A stretch of 64,000 nucleotides of DNA, from positions 186,001 through 250,000 of the forward strand of contig CANLDA010000002.1 of assembly GCA_947489325.1 (NCBI GenBank). Direction: 5' to 3'. Within the stretch, counting starts at the first letter, position 1. The number at the start of each line of letters is the position of its first letter. Below, in pieces: positions 20,090-28,284 of this stretch. The DNA is from an uncultured Paracoccaceae bacterium (GTDB taxonomy: Bacteria > Pseudomonadota > Alphaproteobacteria > Rhodobacterales > Rhodobacteraceae). The notes under the pieces are model-generated. The model made no database searches, was not told the origin of the DNA, and worked only from the letters and a program-made list of their open reading frames with translations. A program made the position numbers and the translations under genes.

Positions 20090-21052
20090 ATGTCGGAATA
20101 CTCTGGCATGGCTTTACGGTTCACATTACGTCAGTTGGAATATTTCGTCGCAGTGGGCGAAGAGGGCAGTATTGCGCTCGCCTCAGAACGGGTAAATGTG
20201 TCATCCCCTTCGATCTCCATAGCTCTGTCGCGGCTTGAGGCCGAATTTGGCCTAACCTTGTTCCTGCGCCGCCACGCTCATGGTCTGGCACTGACGCAAG
20301 CAGGACAGCAATTTATGATACAGGCCAAACAGTTGCTGCGTGACGCAGAGGGGCTTGGCTATCTTGCTGGGGATATTTCCAACAACGTGCAAGGGCCGTT
20401 GTCGGTGGGATGTCTTTTGACTTTTGCACAACTTGTTGTGCCCGGTTTGCGCCGCCAGTTCGAAAGCCGCTATCCCGATGTCACTTTGCGCCAACGCGAG
20501 CTGCATCAATCCGAAATTTACACCCAGCTGCGCCGCGCAGAAATTGATGTGGCCCTGACGTATGATCTTGATATACCACAAGGAATTGAATTTCTGCCAT
20601 TGCTGGAATTACCCCCATATATCATGGTGGGACAGGATCATCCGTTGGCGCATCTTTCGCAGGTAAGGGTGGACCAGTTGCAAGATCATCCAATGGTATT
20701 GCTGGATTTGCCTCTTAGCCGGGATTATTTTCTGTCCTTTTTCAGTGACATCGGGCTGGTGCCGAAAATAGCAGAACGCACGCGGGATATGGCGGTTGTA
20801 CGTTCATTGGTGGCCAATGGGTTTGGCTATGGCATCGCAGCGGCTGGACCCGAAAGCGATAAGGCACCAGATGGTCGACCCTTGCGGTTTATCCCCCTGA
20901 CAGGAAAGGTGCGCCCGATGAAATTGGGTATTGCGATGATGGAAGGGGCAGCAACTGCGCTGACGATCAGCGCCTTTATCGCGCATTGCCGCGACCATGT
21001 GACTGCCGAAAAGATGCCGGGCCTGATATTGCGCCCAACCAGTACACCATAA
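20090..21052 (+). CDS. LysR-type transcriptional regulator
   Basis: This is a DNA-binding regulator of about 320 residues. The N-terminal winged helix-turn-helix is typical: FTLRQLEYFVAVGEEGSIAL, then RVNVSSPSISIALSRLE and LFLRRHAHGLALTQAG. The effector domain follows (GPLSVGCLLTFAQLVVPGL). The ATG at 20090 or 20108 could start it; the shorter MALRFTLRQ start fits the family better, but neither has a strong ribosome-binding site. It lies 43 bases after hutU on the same strand, so it may be transcribed with the hut operon. Classic Hut control uses HutC, so a role in hut regulation is only inferred. Confidence 0.9.
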   Translation: MSEYSGMALRFTLRQLEYFVAVGEEGSIALASERVNVSSPSISIALSRLEAEFGLTLFLRRHAHGLALTQAGQQFMIQAKQLLRDAEGLGYLAGDISNNVQGPLSVGCLLTFAQLVVPGLRRQFESRYPDVTLRQRELHQSEIYTQLRRAEIDVALTYDLDIPQGIEFLPLLELPPYIMVGQDHPLAHLSQVRVDQLQDHPMVLLDLPLSRDYFLSFFSDIGLVPKIAERTRDMAVVRSLVANGFGYGIAAAGPESDKAPDGRPLRFIPLTGKVRPMKLGIAMMEGAATALTISAFIAHCRDHVTAEKMPGLILRPTSTP

Positions 21053-21056
21053 AAAA

Positions 21057-21079
21057 CGCGCGCCATCATCTGGCGCGCG
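21057..21079. terminator. Terminator shared by the LysR gene and the RTX-Hint gene
   Basis: A perfect nine-base stem CGCGCGCCA / TGGCGCGCG with a five-base loop is preceded by AAAAAA, giving a T-run for the minus-strand gene that stops at 21109. Plus-strand use is weaker. Confidence 0.82.
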
Positions 21080-21108
21080 CTCGTTACTCTTCCCCAAGAG
21101 TAGTCCGC

Positions 21109-22461
21109 TTAGTGGCGGATCAGCAATTCTGCTTCGTGGCGTTTCAGCGACCGGCGGGCGGCGGAATATTGATCCAACCCTTCGGTTTGCGCCAGTTCTG
21201 GGAACAAGTGCAGAATTTCGGTGCGCTGACCGGTTTCCAGACCATTCATAGAATAATCACCAGGCTGGAAGCTTTCGGACCATGCACCGTTTGCCAGCAC
21301 AACTTCATGTGTTTCAAACAGGATGTGGATGTAGGTGGTCGATGGCACCATCGCGCGTGTCACACCAGCCTTACCCACAAGGTGTTTGGCTGCCACAAGA
21401 GTTTCGCTTTCGTCAAACAACAGCGAAGTCATCTCATTGGCCATCAGCATACGGTGGTTCGGTGACACCATGATGTCACGATCCGGCATGTTGTTGCCAA
21501 GAGAGCCAGCTTTGATTGTCACCGGGCGCAATTCGGGATGCGCATGCAACATCATAGGATCAACTGATTTGTGGCCGATCCATGCGATTTTGCGCAACCC
21601 GTTGTCACGGGTAATAACAGTGTCGCCCACTTTCAGGCTTTCGACAGGGCGTTCGCCCATTGCTGTCGCGACCATTGTGCCGGGTGTAAAGCAGATGCAG
21701 GCATCCGGATCACTTGGCTCGACAACCTGAATGGTTTCGATCTCGTTGAAATTGACGGTTGTTCCATCCGCCAATACGGCTGTGCCCGTTTCAGATCCAA
21801 GCGCGCCCAGATCAAAATCATCACCGGGTGTTCCGTTCAAAACGGTGCCATTGTCCAGCGTAATGGTGACTTCGCCGCCAATACGCAGAACGTCAATGTC
21901 ATCATCCGATGCAGGTGAGGCGCCTTGGGCAAAGCCAAAGAGTTCTGCGCTTGCATCGCCTTCTACGGTGTTGGTGTCGCCACCGGTTGCTTCGATGTGA
22001 AACACATCGCTGCCTTCACCGCCAAACAATGAATCGTCACCGTCGCCTGCACACAATGTGTCATCGCCGTCGCCGCCGCCCATGTTGTCGTTACCATCAC
22101 CGCCGATAACGACATCATCCCCATTGTCACCAAAGAGGTTGTCGTCACCTTCGTCGCCGTAGATTTTGTCGTTGTCATCCAGGCCCTTGATGATGTCATC
22201 GCCTTCGCCGCCGTGCAGCTCGTCGTTGCCTTCATCACCGCGAATATAGTCAGCCCCGTCACCACCAAAGACAGTGTCATCGGCCAAGCCTGAACTGATC
22301 GCGTCATTACCTGCGCCACCCTCAACAATGTCTTCATTTCCGGTTGGGCCATTTCCGCTCACTCCGCTATCGATCAGGTCATTTTCCAGATCGCCAACAA
22401 AGCTCGCATCAATAATATCATTTCCGGCGGAACCGGTTACTGTACCATTAGGCATTTTCAT
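21109..22461 (-). CDS. RTX-repeat protein with Hint (hedgehog/intein-like) domain
   Basis: This is an acidic 450-residue protein. Residues about 45-170 hold some ten glycine-aspartate nonapeptides of the RTX type (GGDGADYIRGDEGNDELHGG and similar), which bind calcium and usually mark type I secreted proteins. Residues from about Cys257 to 400 form a Hint domain: CFTPGTMVATAMGERPVESL, VGDTVITRDNGLRKIAW, VSPNHRMLM, and HEVVLANGAWSESFQPGD. Hint domains can rearrange or cut peptide bonds at the leading cysteine. No N-terminal signal peptide is seen, in line with type I secretion. The partner transporter is not in the window. It has an unusually long upstream region (22462-23280). Confidence 0.9.
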   Translation of the reverse strand: MKMPNGTVTGSAGNDIIDASFVGDLENDLIDSGVSGNGPTGNEDIVEGGAGNDAISSGLADDTVFGGDGADYIRGDEGNDELHGGEGDDIIKGLDDNDKIYGDEGDDNLFGDNGDDVVIGGDGNDNMGGGDGDDTLCAGDGDDSLFGGEGSDVFHIEATGGDTNTVEGDASAELFGFAQGASPASDDDIDVLRIGGEVTITLDNGTVLNGTPGDDFDLGALGSETGTAVLADGTTVNFNEIETIQVVEPSDPDACICFTPGTMVATAMGERPVESLKVGDTVITRDNGLRKIAWIGHKSVDPMMLHAHPELRPVTIKAGSLGNNMPDRDIMVSPNHRMLMANEMTSLLFDESETLVAAKHLVGKAGVTRAMVPSTTYIHILFETHEVVLANGAWSESFQPGDYSMNGLETGQRTEILHLFPELAQTEGLDQYSAARRSLKRHEAELLIRH

Positions 22462-22856
22462 ATCCCCCCTGGGGTTAACCTGAGACCTGAAAAACAGGCC
22501 CTAAACATTTCCGAATCCGCCACAAACGTGGCGGTGCCCCCGGATACTTTTTACGCACCGCAACAACGCGGCTTACACAGGCTGTCTTGACAGGGGCGCT
22601 AACCGAAAAAACAACATCAACCAGAATTGGCAGCTGGCAGTTCCCCGGCAGTTGGGGAGGTTGCTTTTGGCAGACACGACACGCGCCTTTTTCTCTCAAG
22701 ACCCGACGGTTTTGTTTCCGTCTGGCCACTCACTTACTGCAACAGTCATACGATGAAGGGCTTTAAATTCAAAGTGTTCTAAAAGTGAACATGTCGAAAA
22801 TGTGGCTATCTCTTGCCTGTATTTGGGCTGAATGATGGGGGAAATGTGTAGCTTTT

Positions 22857-22873
22857 GTTTCCATAAAAGAAAC
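22857..22873. repeat. GTTTCC-type palindrome, copy 1
   Basis: GTTTCCATAAAAGAAAC, a 17-base near-palindrome of the same length and arms as the copy at 22995. A weaker relative (GTTTCC-GTCT-GGCCAC) is at 22714. The spacing of the three is about 140 bases. Confidence 0.55.
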
Positions 22874-22994
22874 AATGTGAATGGCGAAATTTTTGAAATT
22901 GAAGGTGAATTGGATTGAGAATGTTTTATATAGTTGAATTTGTTTATAAATTTATGGAAATTTGAGCGAATTATCTTCACATGGTTAATTGGTG

Positions 22995-23011
22995 GTTTCC
23001 TTACTGGAAAC
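22995..23011. repeat. GTTTCC-N5-GGAAAC palindrome, copy 2
   Basis: GTTTCCTTACTGGAAAC has perfect six-base arms around five bases. It is a likely protein-binding site; the protein is unknown. Confidence 0.55.
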
Positions 23012-23107
23012 AAGTTTACCAAAATGTGAGATAAATGAGGCAGGAGTGATTTTTGATACAGATCACAAATAAGGCTGTTTTCTGTCGCCTCTTAATTGGG
23101 GCGAAAT

Positions 23108-23143
23108 GTGGGCACTGTTCCTGAATCAAGAACAAATGCCCAC
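23108..23143. other. 36-base hairpin downstream of the tungstate transporter genes
   Basis: GTGGGCA-C-TGTTC, then a nine-base loop, then GAACA-AA-TGCCCAC. Twelve base pairs with one small bulge. There is no T-run on either side, so it is not a standard terminator; it may slow decay or ending of tup mRNA, or act as an operator. Confidence 0.5.
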
Positions 23144-23280
23144 GGTCAGTCGAATCGGGATGTAAGGAATCAATCTTCAATCTGGGGGTGTTAAGGCCAT
23201 AAAAAACCACGTAGCAAGAGGGGGCAGCGTGATTGAATCTGGATTTGATAGGGGATCAATTCCTGTATCGCAGAAAGATG

Positions 23281-24096
23281 TTATTCGGCGGTTTGTGCAT
23301 TGAATGTGAACAACTTTTCACCGTTCAAGCGATACCCATCAATCAAGGTCGCGGCGCGCTCACTGAGCAACCAGTTTTGCAGAGAGCTCGCGAGGTCATT
23401 TTTGACGTGCGGATGGCGCGCAGGATCAATCGCGATAAAGGCGTATTGATTGAACAAAATCGGATCGCCTGCAAACAAAAGCTGCAGCGTGCCTTTGTTG
23501 CCGAATTTCAACCAACTGGCACGATCCGCCATGATATAGGCATTCATGCCTGAAGCCGTGTTCAGGGATGCCCCCATTCCGGCCCCAACAGCGCGATACC
23601 ATTGAGGATCAAACGCAGCGGCGTCTAGGTCTGCACTTTGCCACAACGATAGCTCTTTTTTGTGGGTGCCACTGTCATCGCCACGGCTGACAAATGCCGC
23701 GCCTTTGGAATGGATGGATTGTAAAGCCTGTGCCGCGGTGGGGGCCTGTTTGACATCTGCAGGATCGTTCACCGGGCCGATCAGCACAAAATCATTGTAC
23801 ATGAATGGGATACGCTTGATGCCATACCCTTCGGTGACGAATTTTTCTTCGGCGGATTTTGCATGCACCAAAATGGCATCAACGTCCCCCGCACGGCCCA
23901 AACGCAATGCTTGACCAGTGCCCACAACAACAAGCTGCACATCCAAATCAAGATCTTGCTTGATTTCCGGCAACAGGATATCCGCAAGACCAGAGTTTTC
24001 AAACGATGTCGTAACGGCCATTGTCATGCTGTCGGCAAGCGCCGAAGTTGCCATGATTGCCCCAATAACTGTGGCCGCTAAGGATTTGATTTTCAT
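23281..24096 (-). CDS. tupA: Tungstate ABC transporter, substrate-binding protein
   Basis: This 271-residue protein has a signal peptide (MKIKSLAATVIGAIMATSALA) and should bind oxyanion in the periplasm. TupA-type marks are TMAVTTSFENSGLADILLP, GTGQALRLGRAGDVDAILVH, YNDFVLIGP, SRGDDSGTHKKELSLW, and LNTASGMNAYIMADRASWL. These match TupA and the related WtpA-like binders more than molybdate ModA. Its start overlaps the end of the ATPase gene by four bases, and the permease precedes that. The order permease, ATPase, binding protein is read on the minus strand. Tungstate is the likely ligand; molybdate is possible. Confidence 0.85.
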   Translation of the reverse strand: MKIKSLAATVIGAIMATSALADSMTMAVTTSFENSGLADILLPEIKQDLDLDVQLVVVGTGQALRLGRAGDVDAILVHAKSAEEKFVTEGYGIKRIPFMYNDFVLIGPVNDPADVKQAPTAAQALQSIHSKGAAFVSRGDDSGTHKKELSLWQSADLDAAAFDPQWYRAVGAGMGASLNTASGMNAYIMADRASWLKFGNKGTLQLLFAGDPILFNQYAFIAIDPARHPHVKNDLASSLQNWLLSERAATLIDGYRLNGEKLFTFNAQTAE

Positions 24097-24803
24097 TCCA
24101 GAATATCTCCTTTCAGGAACATGCGCGCGTCCTTGGTCGTGGGGATTGGGAAGAAATCGGAGGCAACGGACGCCTCGACGATTTTTCCGTGATGCAGGAA
24201 TAGAATATCATCGGCCAAACGTCGTGCCTGACCCATGTCATGAGTCGACATAACGATCCGTGTGCCACTGTCACGGGCGGCAACCAGAATGGTTTCGATC
24301 TCGCGTATGGCGCGGCCATCAAGGCTGGCGCAAGGCTCATCGAGAAACAGCACCTCAGGGGACGTGATCAATGCGCGGGCCAATGCCATTTTCTGACGTT
24401 CACCGCCCGAAAGACTATTGGCGCGCTGGTTTTTATGGTCACCAAGACCCACACGATCTGCCCAAATAGCGGCCTCTTTGCGCGCATCGGCGCGGGCTGT
24501 GCCATGCACAATCAACGGATATGCAATGCAATCCGTCACGCTGCGCCGCATAAGGATCGGGCTTTGGAAAACAAAGCTTTGGCGTTTGTAGGTTTTTGTG
24601 CGGGGCAGAGCCCATCTGACATTGCCCTGGGCTGGGCGGTCCAATCCATGAAGTAGACGCAAAAGGGTGGATTTTCCTGCGCCATTGGGACCAATCACAA
24701 TGGTCACGCCACCCGCATCCAATGTCAGGTCCACTGGGCCAAGCAGGGTGCGCCCGGCCTTTTGTACTGTGGCAGCAGTGACTGTTAGGGGCAGAATGCT
24801 CAT
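24093..24803 (-). CDS. tupC: Tungstate ABC transporter, ATP-binding protein
   Basis: This is the ATPase of the tungstate importer. The open frame extends to 25061, but the true start is the ATG at 24803, which overlaps the permease stop (ATGA) and gives 236 residues. Walker A is VIGPNGAGKSTLLRLL, the signature is LSGGERQKMALARAL, Walker B is VLFLDEPCASLDG, and the switch histidine is in MSTHDMGQARRLAD. It lies between the permease and the binding-protein genes and overlaps both by four bases, so the three products are made together. Neighbouring molybdenum-enzyme genes at 2.7-7 kb make Mo/W supply a shared theme of the wider region. Confidence 0.88.
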   Translation of the reverse strand: MSILPLTVTAATVQKAGRTLLGPVDLTLDAGGVTIVIGPNGAGKSTLLRLLHGLDRPAQGNVRWALPRTKTYKRQSFVFQSPILMRRSVTDCIAYPLIVHGTARADARKEAAIWADRVGLGDHKNQRANSLSGGERQKMALARALITSPEVLFLDEPCASLDGRAIREIETILVAARDSGTRIVMSTHDMGQARRLADDILFLHHGKIVEASVASDFFPIPTTKDARMFLKGDILE

Positions 24804-25507
24804 CACCAGCGCCCCCGCGTTTCTGTTTGGGACAGTGTGTGAATAAGAATGTTCACGATGATCGCCAGCGCAATCAGGATGAAGCCAAGCGCGAGTGCGA
24901 GTGCGAAATCCCCTTTGGAGGTCTCCAATGCGATGGCTGTGGTCAACACGCGGGTGACATGGTCGATATTGCCACCAACGATCAGGATTGCACCAACCTC
25001 GCCAATGGCGCGACCAAACCCGGCCAAAGTAGAGGTCAGCAACGCGCGCCGCCCATCCCACAACAAGGTGGCGATGCGCTGGCGGCGGGTGGTTGAGATG
25101 GATATCAACAGATCATGATATTCGGCCCACAGATCGCGCAATGCTTGATGCGCAATCGAGGCAATCAGCGGCGTGATGATGATACATTGCGCGATAATCA
25201 TCGCCGTGGGTGTAAACAAAAGCCCCAGAACACCAAACGGTCCAGAGCGTGACAGCATCAGATAAACGATCAATCCAACCACCACTGGTGGCAGTCCCAT
25301 CAGCGCATTCAATAAGGCGATGACATATCGGCGAAAGCGAAAGCGATTGACTGCAAGCCATGCGCCCAGTGGCAGTCCAATCAGCGAAGCAATGGCAACA
25401 GCGGTGAGCGTGACATGCAATGAGCGCAGAATGATTTCAACAAGATCGCCATCCAGCGTCAGGATCAGATGCCCTGCTGCAATAAGACCTTGGAGAATGT
25501 CATTCAT
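24803..25507 (-). CDS. tupB: Tungstate ABC transporter, permease
   Basis: This 234-residue inner-membrane protein has about five or six helices and the binding-protein-dependent permease motif, here ALRDLWAEYHDLLISIS to GRAIGEVGAILIVGG, which docks the ATPase. The N-terminus starts MNDILQGLIAAGHLILTLDG. It resembles TupB/WtpB permeases. It is the first gene of the tup operon, with about 100 bases upstream before the flavin reductase gene. No clear promoter or operator is picked out there. Confidence 0.86.
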   Translation of the reverse strand: MNDILQGLIAAGHLILTLDGDLVEIILRSLHVTLTAVAIASLIGLPLGAWLAVNRFRFRRYVIALLNALMGLPPVVVGLIVYLMLSRSGPFGVLGLLFTPTAMIIAQCIIITPLIASIAHQALRDLWAEYHDLLISISTTRRQRIATLLWDGRRALLTSTLAGFGRAIGEVGAILIVGGNIDHVTRVLTTAIALETSKGDFALALALGFILIALAIIVNILIHTLSQTETRGRW

Positions 25508-25611
25508 GATACTGGTCTGTTCCGCCTGATATTGGGATCACTATAGGGCCAAGATACATATGAGGAGAGGGGCCATTTGCGGCATATGCATTGCTTAATC
25601 CGAATATTATC

Positions 25612-26136
25612 TCAAATACTGACCGTGGTGGTGCAATAAGAGCCTTGGGCATGCACAAGAGGGCGCCCCTCGTTTGAGAGGACATTTAGCACGTGACCTA
25701 GAAGAATTGTGTGGTCTCCGCCATCGATTTGGCTGTGTGTCTTGCAGTCAAACCGGGTGAGACAATTTGCAAAAACGGGTGTGCCCTCAGGGGTGGTTGC
25801 GCAATCAAGCTCGGAAAAATCTGTGCCAAGGCGTGCAAATCGGGAAGACAGCTCTGTTTGGTCATCGCGCAGGATGTGCACAGCAAAATGCGTCGCAGAG
25901 ACGAAGAAATCCCGACGCTTGGAGGTGTTTGAGACGGCCCATAAGATCAGGGGAGGTTCAAGCGAGACAGAGGAAAACGAATTGGCGGTCATGCCAATGG
26001 GACCATCGACCGTTTGCGCGGTAATCACGGTGACGCCAGAAGCGAAAGAGCCCAAGGCGGCGCGATAGTCGCGTTGGGTGTCGGACGTAGGGGTGAAGTG
26101 CCGTGTCATGGCTGTTTCCGTCGTAATGTCATCCAC
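25612..26136 (-). CDS. Flavin reductase-like (FMN-binding split-barrel) protein
   Basis: The protein has about 165-174 residues and belongs to the flavin reductase domain family, which reduces FMN or FAD with NAD(P)H, often for a two-component monooxygenase. Marks are YRAALGSFASGVTVITAQ, GMTANSFSSVSLEPPLILW, FAVHILRDDQTELSSRFA, and GGDHTILLGHVLNV. Starts at 26136 or at 26109 (MTRHFTPTS) are both possible; neither has a strong ribosome-binding site. No monooxygenase gene is adjacent, so the partner is unknown. A 200-base gap separates it from the exonuclease gene upstream. Confidence 0.87.
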   Translation of the reverse strand: MDDITTETAMTRHFTPTSDTQRDYRAALGSFASGVTVITAQTVDGPIGMTANSFSSVSLEPPLILWAVSNTSKRRDFFVSATHFAVHILRDDQTELSSRFARLGTDFSELDCATTPEGTPVFANCLTRFDCKTHSQIDGGDHTILLGHVLNVLSNEGRPLVHAQGSYCTTTVSI

Positions 26137-26338
26137 GCCTGCGCGTTTACGCGATTTTAGTCGGGGCGCAAGTGAAAGCGTGAGAGTTCGACGTTTTCAA
26201 AATGTGTGCGCTAAGGCGCACGCGCGACGTCTCGCACAGATTTCTGACGAAATCTTTGCTCGGGATTGGCGCGATACTGCAAAGGGTGAGAACGCTGCTT
26301 TTGGGTGTCAAAGTGTTGGGGTTTGTCGCCATAGTGAT

Positions 26339-27745
26339 TTAGTTGAGATCTTCTATGAGGCGGGCATGTTTGCGGGTCTGGGTGATGACATCGGCCAGAG
26401 TGGTGTGACCTTGGGACATGAGGATGGGTAAGAGTTTGCATAAGGCTTGCGCTGTCGCATGGGCGTCACCAAGGGCGGTGTGGCGTAGGTTTTCAGGAAT
26501 GGATATTCCGAGGCGTGCACATAGGGCATCCAATGTATGAACCTCATTGGTGCCATAAACAACTGCCGACAATAGCACCGTATCCAAAATGGGGTGTGTC
26601 CATTGCAGCCCGGTGGTTTTTCCGTGTCGGTGCAAAAACGCCATATCAAAGGGGGCATTATGGGCGACGATCACGCTATCGCGGGCGAAATCATGTAGGG
26701 TTTGCGCTGCTTGGTCTAATTTGGGCGCCGTGGCGACCATGTCATCGGTGATGCCGTGCACTTTGGTCGAGGTCGTCGGAATCGATCGTTGCGGATTGAC
26801 CAGAAGGTCGAGTGTTTCAGGCGCGATGAGGCGGCCATTGACCACACGAATTGCGCCGATTTGAACGATGGCATCCTTGTGCGGCAAGAGCCCGGTTGTT
26901 TCCGTATCAAGCACTGTGAAATTTAGTTTGATCAGGGCGTGATCGTGCACATTTTGCAGTGGGGTGTTTTCCAGCAGGCCAAAATCAAAGGTAACTGGGC
27001 GGGCGGCGGATGGGGGCAGCCGTGAGGTGGCCGCATCAATGATCAGAAGATGCCCATCGCTCCCGAGTGGTCGCAGCCGGGCCGAATAGGAAAAATTGCC
27101 GCGTGTGCCAATCAGGGCAAGGGGCGCTTCTGCTGCGGTTTTCTGGGAAATAAGGGCGGTTTCAAGTTGGGTGCGTTCAAAATAATCAAAGATAGAGGCA
27201 TTTAGGCGCGGGGGGGCGATTTGCGATAAGACCTCGGCGGCTTGGCCATCATAAAGAGAGATTTGATGGGCTGAATTGATCAGAATGGTGGCCACGGGGA
27301 TTTCTGACAACAATGCGGTCAGACGGTCTTTCTCCTGTTGCAGGTGGGCCGTTTCCTGCGCCACGGCCTGCGCCGCACTGAGGGCGCTGCTTTGCAGATG
27401 GGACGAAACTTCAAGTGCGGCAGGGGCAAGATCGCCAAGGTATCGCGCATCTTGGGGGTTAAGGGCGGCATCAGATCCAGCGTGGGTATGTGTCCGCAGA
27501 CCCGCGGCCAGTCGTTCAATGGGCTTGGCGACGTTTTCATCGAACAACAACCAGATGGCGGCATTCAATGCCAACAAGCCAAACCCAGACGTGATGGCCG
27601 CAAACACGTATCCTGATGTGTCCGGGGGCTGTCCACTGCGTTGATAACCTACATAGAGCGACAGGATGGTGATGGCGATACCACTCGCTGTGAGAAAGCT
27701 GAAAAACAATAGAATGCGAAGCCTTAGGCCGAGATGGGACAGCAT
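26339..27745 (-). CDS. Membrane-anchored HAMP/PAS-like protein fused to a DEDDh 3'-5' exonuclease
   Basis: The protein is about 468 residues long. Two membrane helices near the N-terminus (RLRILLFFSFLTASGIAIT and YVFAAITSGFGLLALNAAIW) flank a short outside loop, as in a sensor protein. A HAMP-like stretch (VAKPIERLAAGLR), a coiled coil (AHLQQEKDRLTALL) and a PAS-like segment follow. The C-terminus is a DnaQ-type exonuclease with all motifs: DTETTG at 280-285, NAPFDMAFLHRHG, and HTALGDAHATAQAL. The ATG at 27745 follows the upstream stop directly (TGACATG); a GTG at 27793 would add 16 residues and overlap it. It ends a run of acetate-uptake and signalling genes. The substrate is unknown; the exonuclease residues are intact. 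Confidence 0.85.
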   Translation of the reverse strand: MLSHLGLRLRILLFFSFLTASGIAITILSLYVGYQRSGQPPDTSGYVFAAITSGFGLLALNAAIWLLFDENVAKPIERLAAGLRTHTHAGSDAALNPQDARYLGDLAPAALEVSSHLQSSALSAAQAVAQETAHLQQEKDRLTALLSEIPVATILINSAHQISLYDGQAAEVLSQIAPPRLNASIFDYFERTQLETALISQKTAAEAPLALIGTRGNFSYSARLRPLGSDGHLLIIDAATSRLPPSAARPVTFDFGLLENTPLQNVHDHALIKLNFTVLDTETTGLLPHKDAIVQIGAIRVVNGRLIAPETLDLLVNPQRSIPTTSTKVHGITDDMVATAPKLDQAAQTLHDFARDSVIVAHNAPFDMAFLHRHGKTTGLQWTHPILDTVLLSAVVYGTNEVHTLDALCARLGISIPENLRHTALGDAHATAQALCKLLPILMSQGHTTLADVITQTRKHARLIEDLN

Positions 27746-27746
27746 G

Positions 27747-28265
27747 TCAGAGACCACAGGTGGTTTGAATAATGGGATCGTCGGCGTTTGCACTGACCCA
27801 TGAAAGGTTCAAAAAGGCGCCTGCATCCGACAGTTGGACCCCGTCAGACAGACTCGCACGTTGATGGGTGGTGCAATCGACAAGACTGGCCAGCCGATTG
27901 ATAGGGGACCAGCGGCCAAAGAAATAGAGATCAATAAGGCGTTTGTCGGGATGATCCGTATGGGTTTTCAGGGATTGCGCATCCACAGCAACAAAGCGGT
28001 CTATGTAAGGGTTGATCAAGGTCCACGGGCGATATGCTGTGCGGTTTTCCACCGTTTGTGCGATGATCAGGCCCTCTGGCAGATCCGCCTTTGTGCGCCC
28101 GTACCAGCCGTATTCGCTTGAGATCGTGGTGAAAATCATTGCGGCCCCTGCGGCCACTGGCATCAGCCATCGCGGCAAGCGTCCTTTGACAAGCCGGTTA
28201 AGCAGCAACACGGCACCGGCGGCGCCAAAACCTGCAACAAATGTTGCGATCAATTCGAGAAACAT
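27747..28265 (-). CDS. Small membrane protein of unknown function, in the DUF294 operon
   Basis: This 172-residue protein has two N-terminal hydrophobic helices (FLELIATFVAGFGAAGAVLLL and WLMPVAAGAAMIFTTIS), then a soluble domain with SEYGWYGRTKADLPEGL and a cysteine pair far apart (VDCTTHQ, QTTCGL). The open frame runs to 28313, but AGGAG lies about eight bases before the ATG at 28265, which is chosen. It starts 19 bases after the DUF294 gene and touches the exonuclease gene, so the three form one unit. I do not recognise a family with a known task. Confidence 0.75.
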   Translation of the reverse strand: MFLELIATFVAGFGAAGAVLLLNRLVKGRLPRWLMPVAAGAAMIFTTISSEYGWYGRTKADLPEGLIIAQTVENRTAYRPWTLINPYIDRFVAVDAQSLKTHTDHPDKRLIDLYFFGRWSPINRLASLVDCTTHQRASLSDGVQLSDAGAFLNLSWVSANADDPIIQTTCGL

Positions 28266-28284
28266 CCCGGGTCTCCTGTTTGGG

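Larger units (their letters stand above)
22462..23280. other. 819-base intergenic region, partly AT-rich, with palindromes and hairpins
   Basis: No convincing gene is seen between the RTX-Hint start and the tupA stop. Frames of 84 and 108 codons on the minus strand lack family features and good starts. The part from about 22740 to 23060 is much richer in A and T than the surroundings. It contains repeated GTTTCC-N5-GGAAAC palindromes, an inverted repeat GCGGTGC / GCACCGC at 22531-22561 near the RTX-Hint start, and a 36-base hairpin at 23108-23143. It is likely a regulatory leader for the RTX-Hint gene. Confidence 0.6.

Noticed and set aside
21850-22350. Possible CRISPR or tandem DNA repeat
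   Set aside because: The repetitive sequence is coding: it gives the RTX nonapeptides, with no constant repeat and spacer lengths.
22475-23022. Minus-strand frames of 84 and 108 codons in the intergenic region
   Set aside because: No convincing starts, basic or AT-biased composition without pattern; the region looks regulatory.
23040-23075. CRP/FNR-like site near GATCACAAA
   Set aside because: Only one half-site is recognisable, so chance is more likely.
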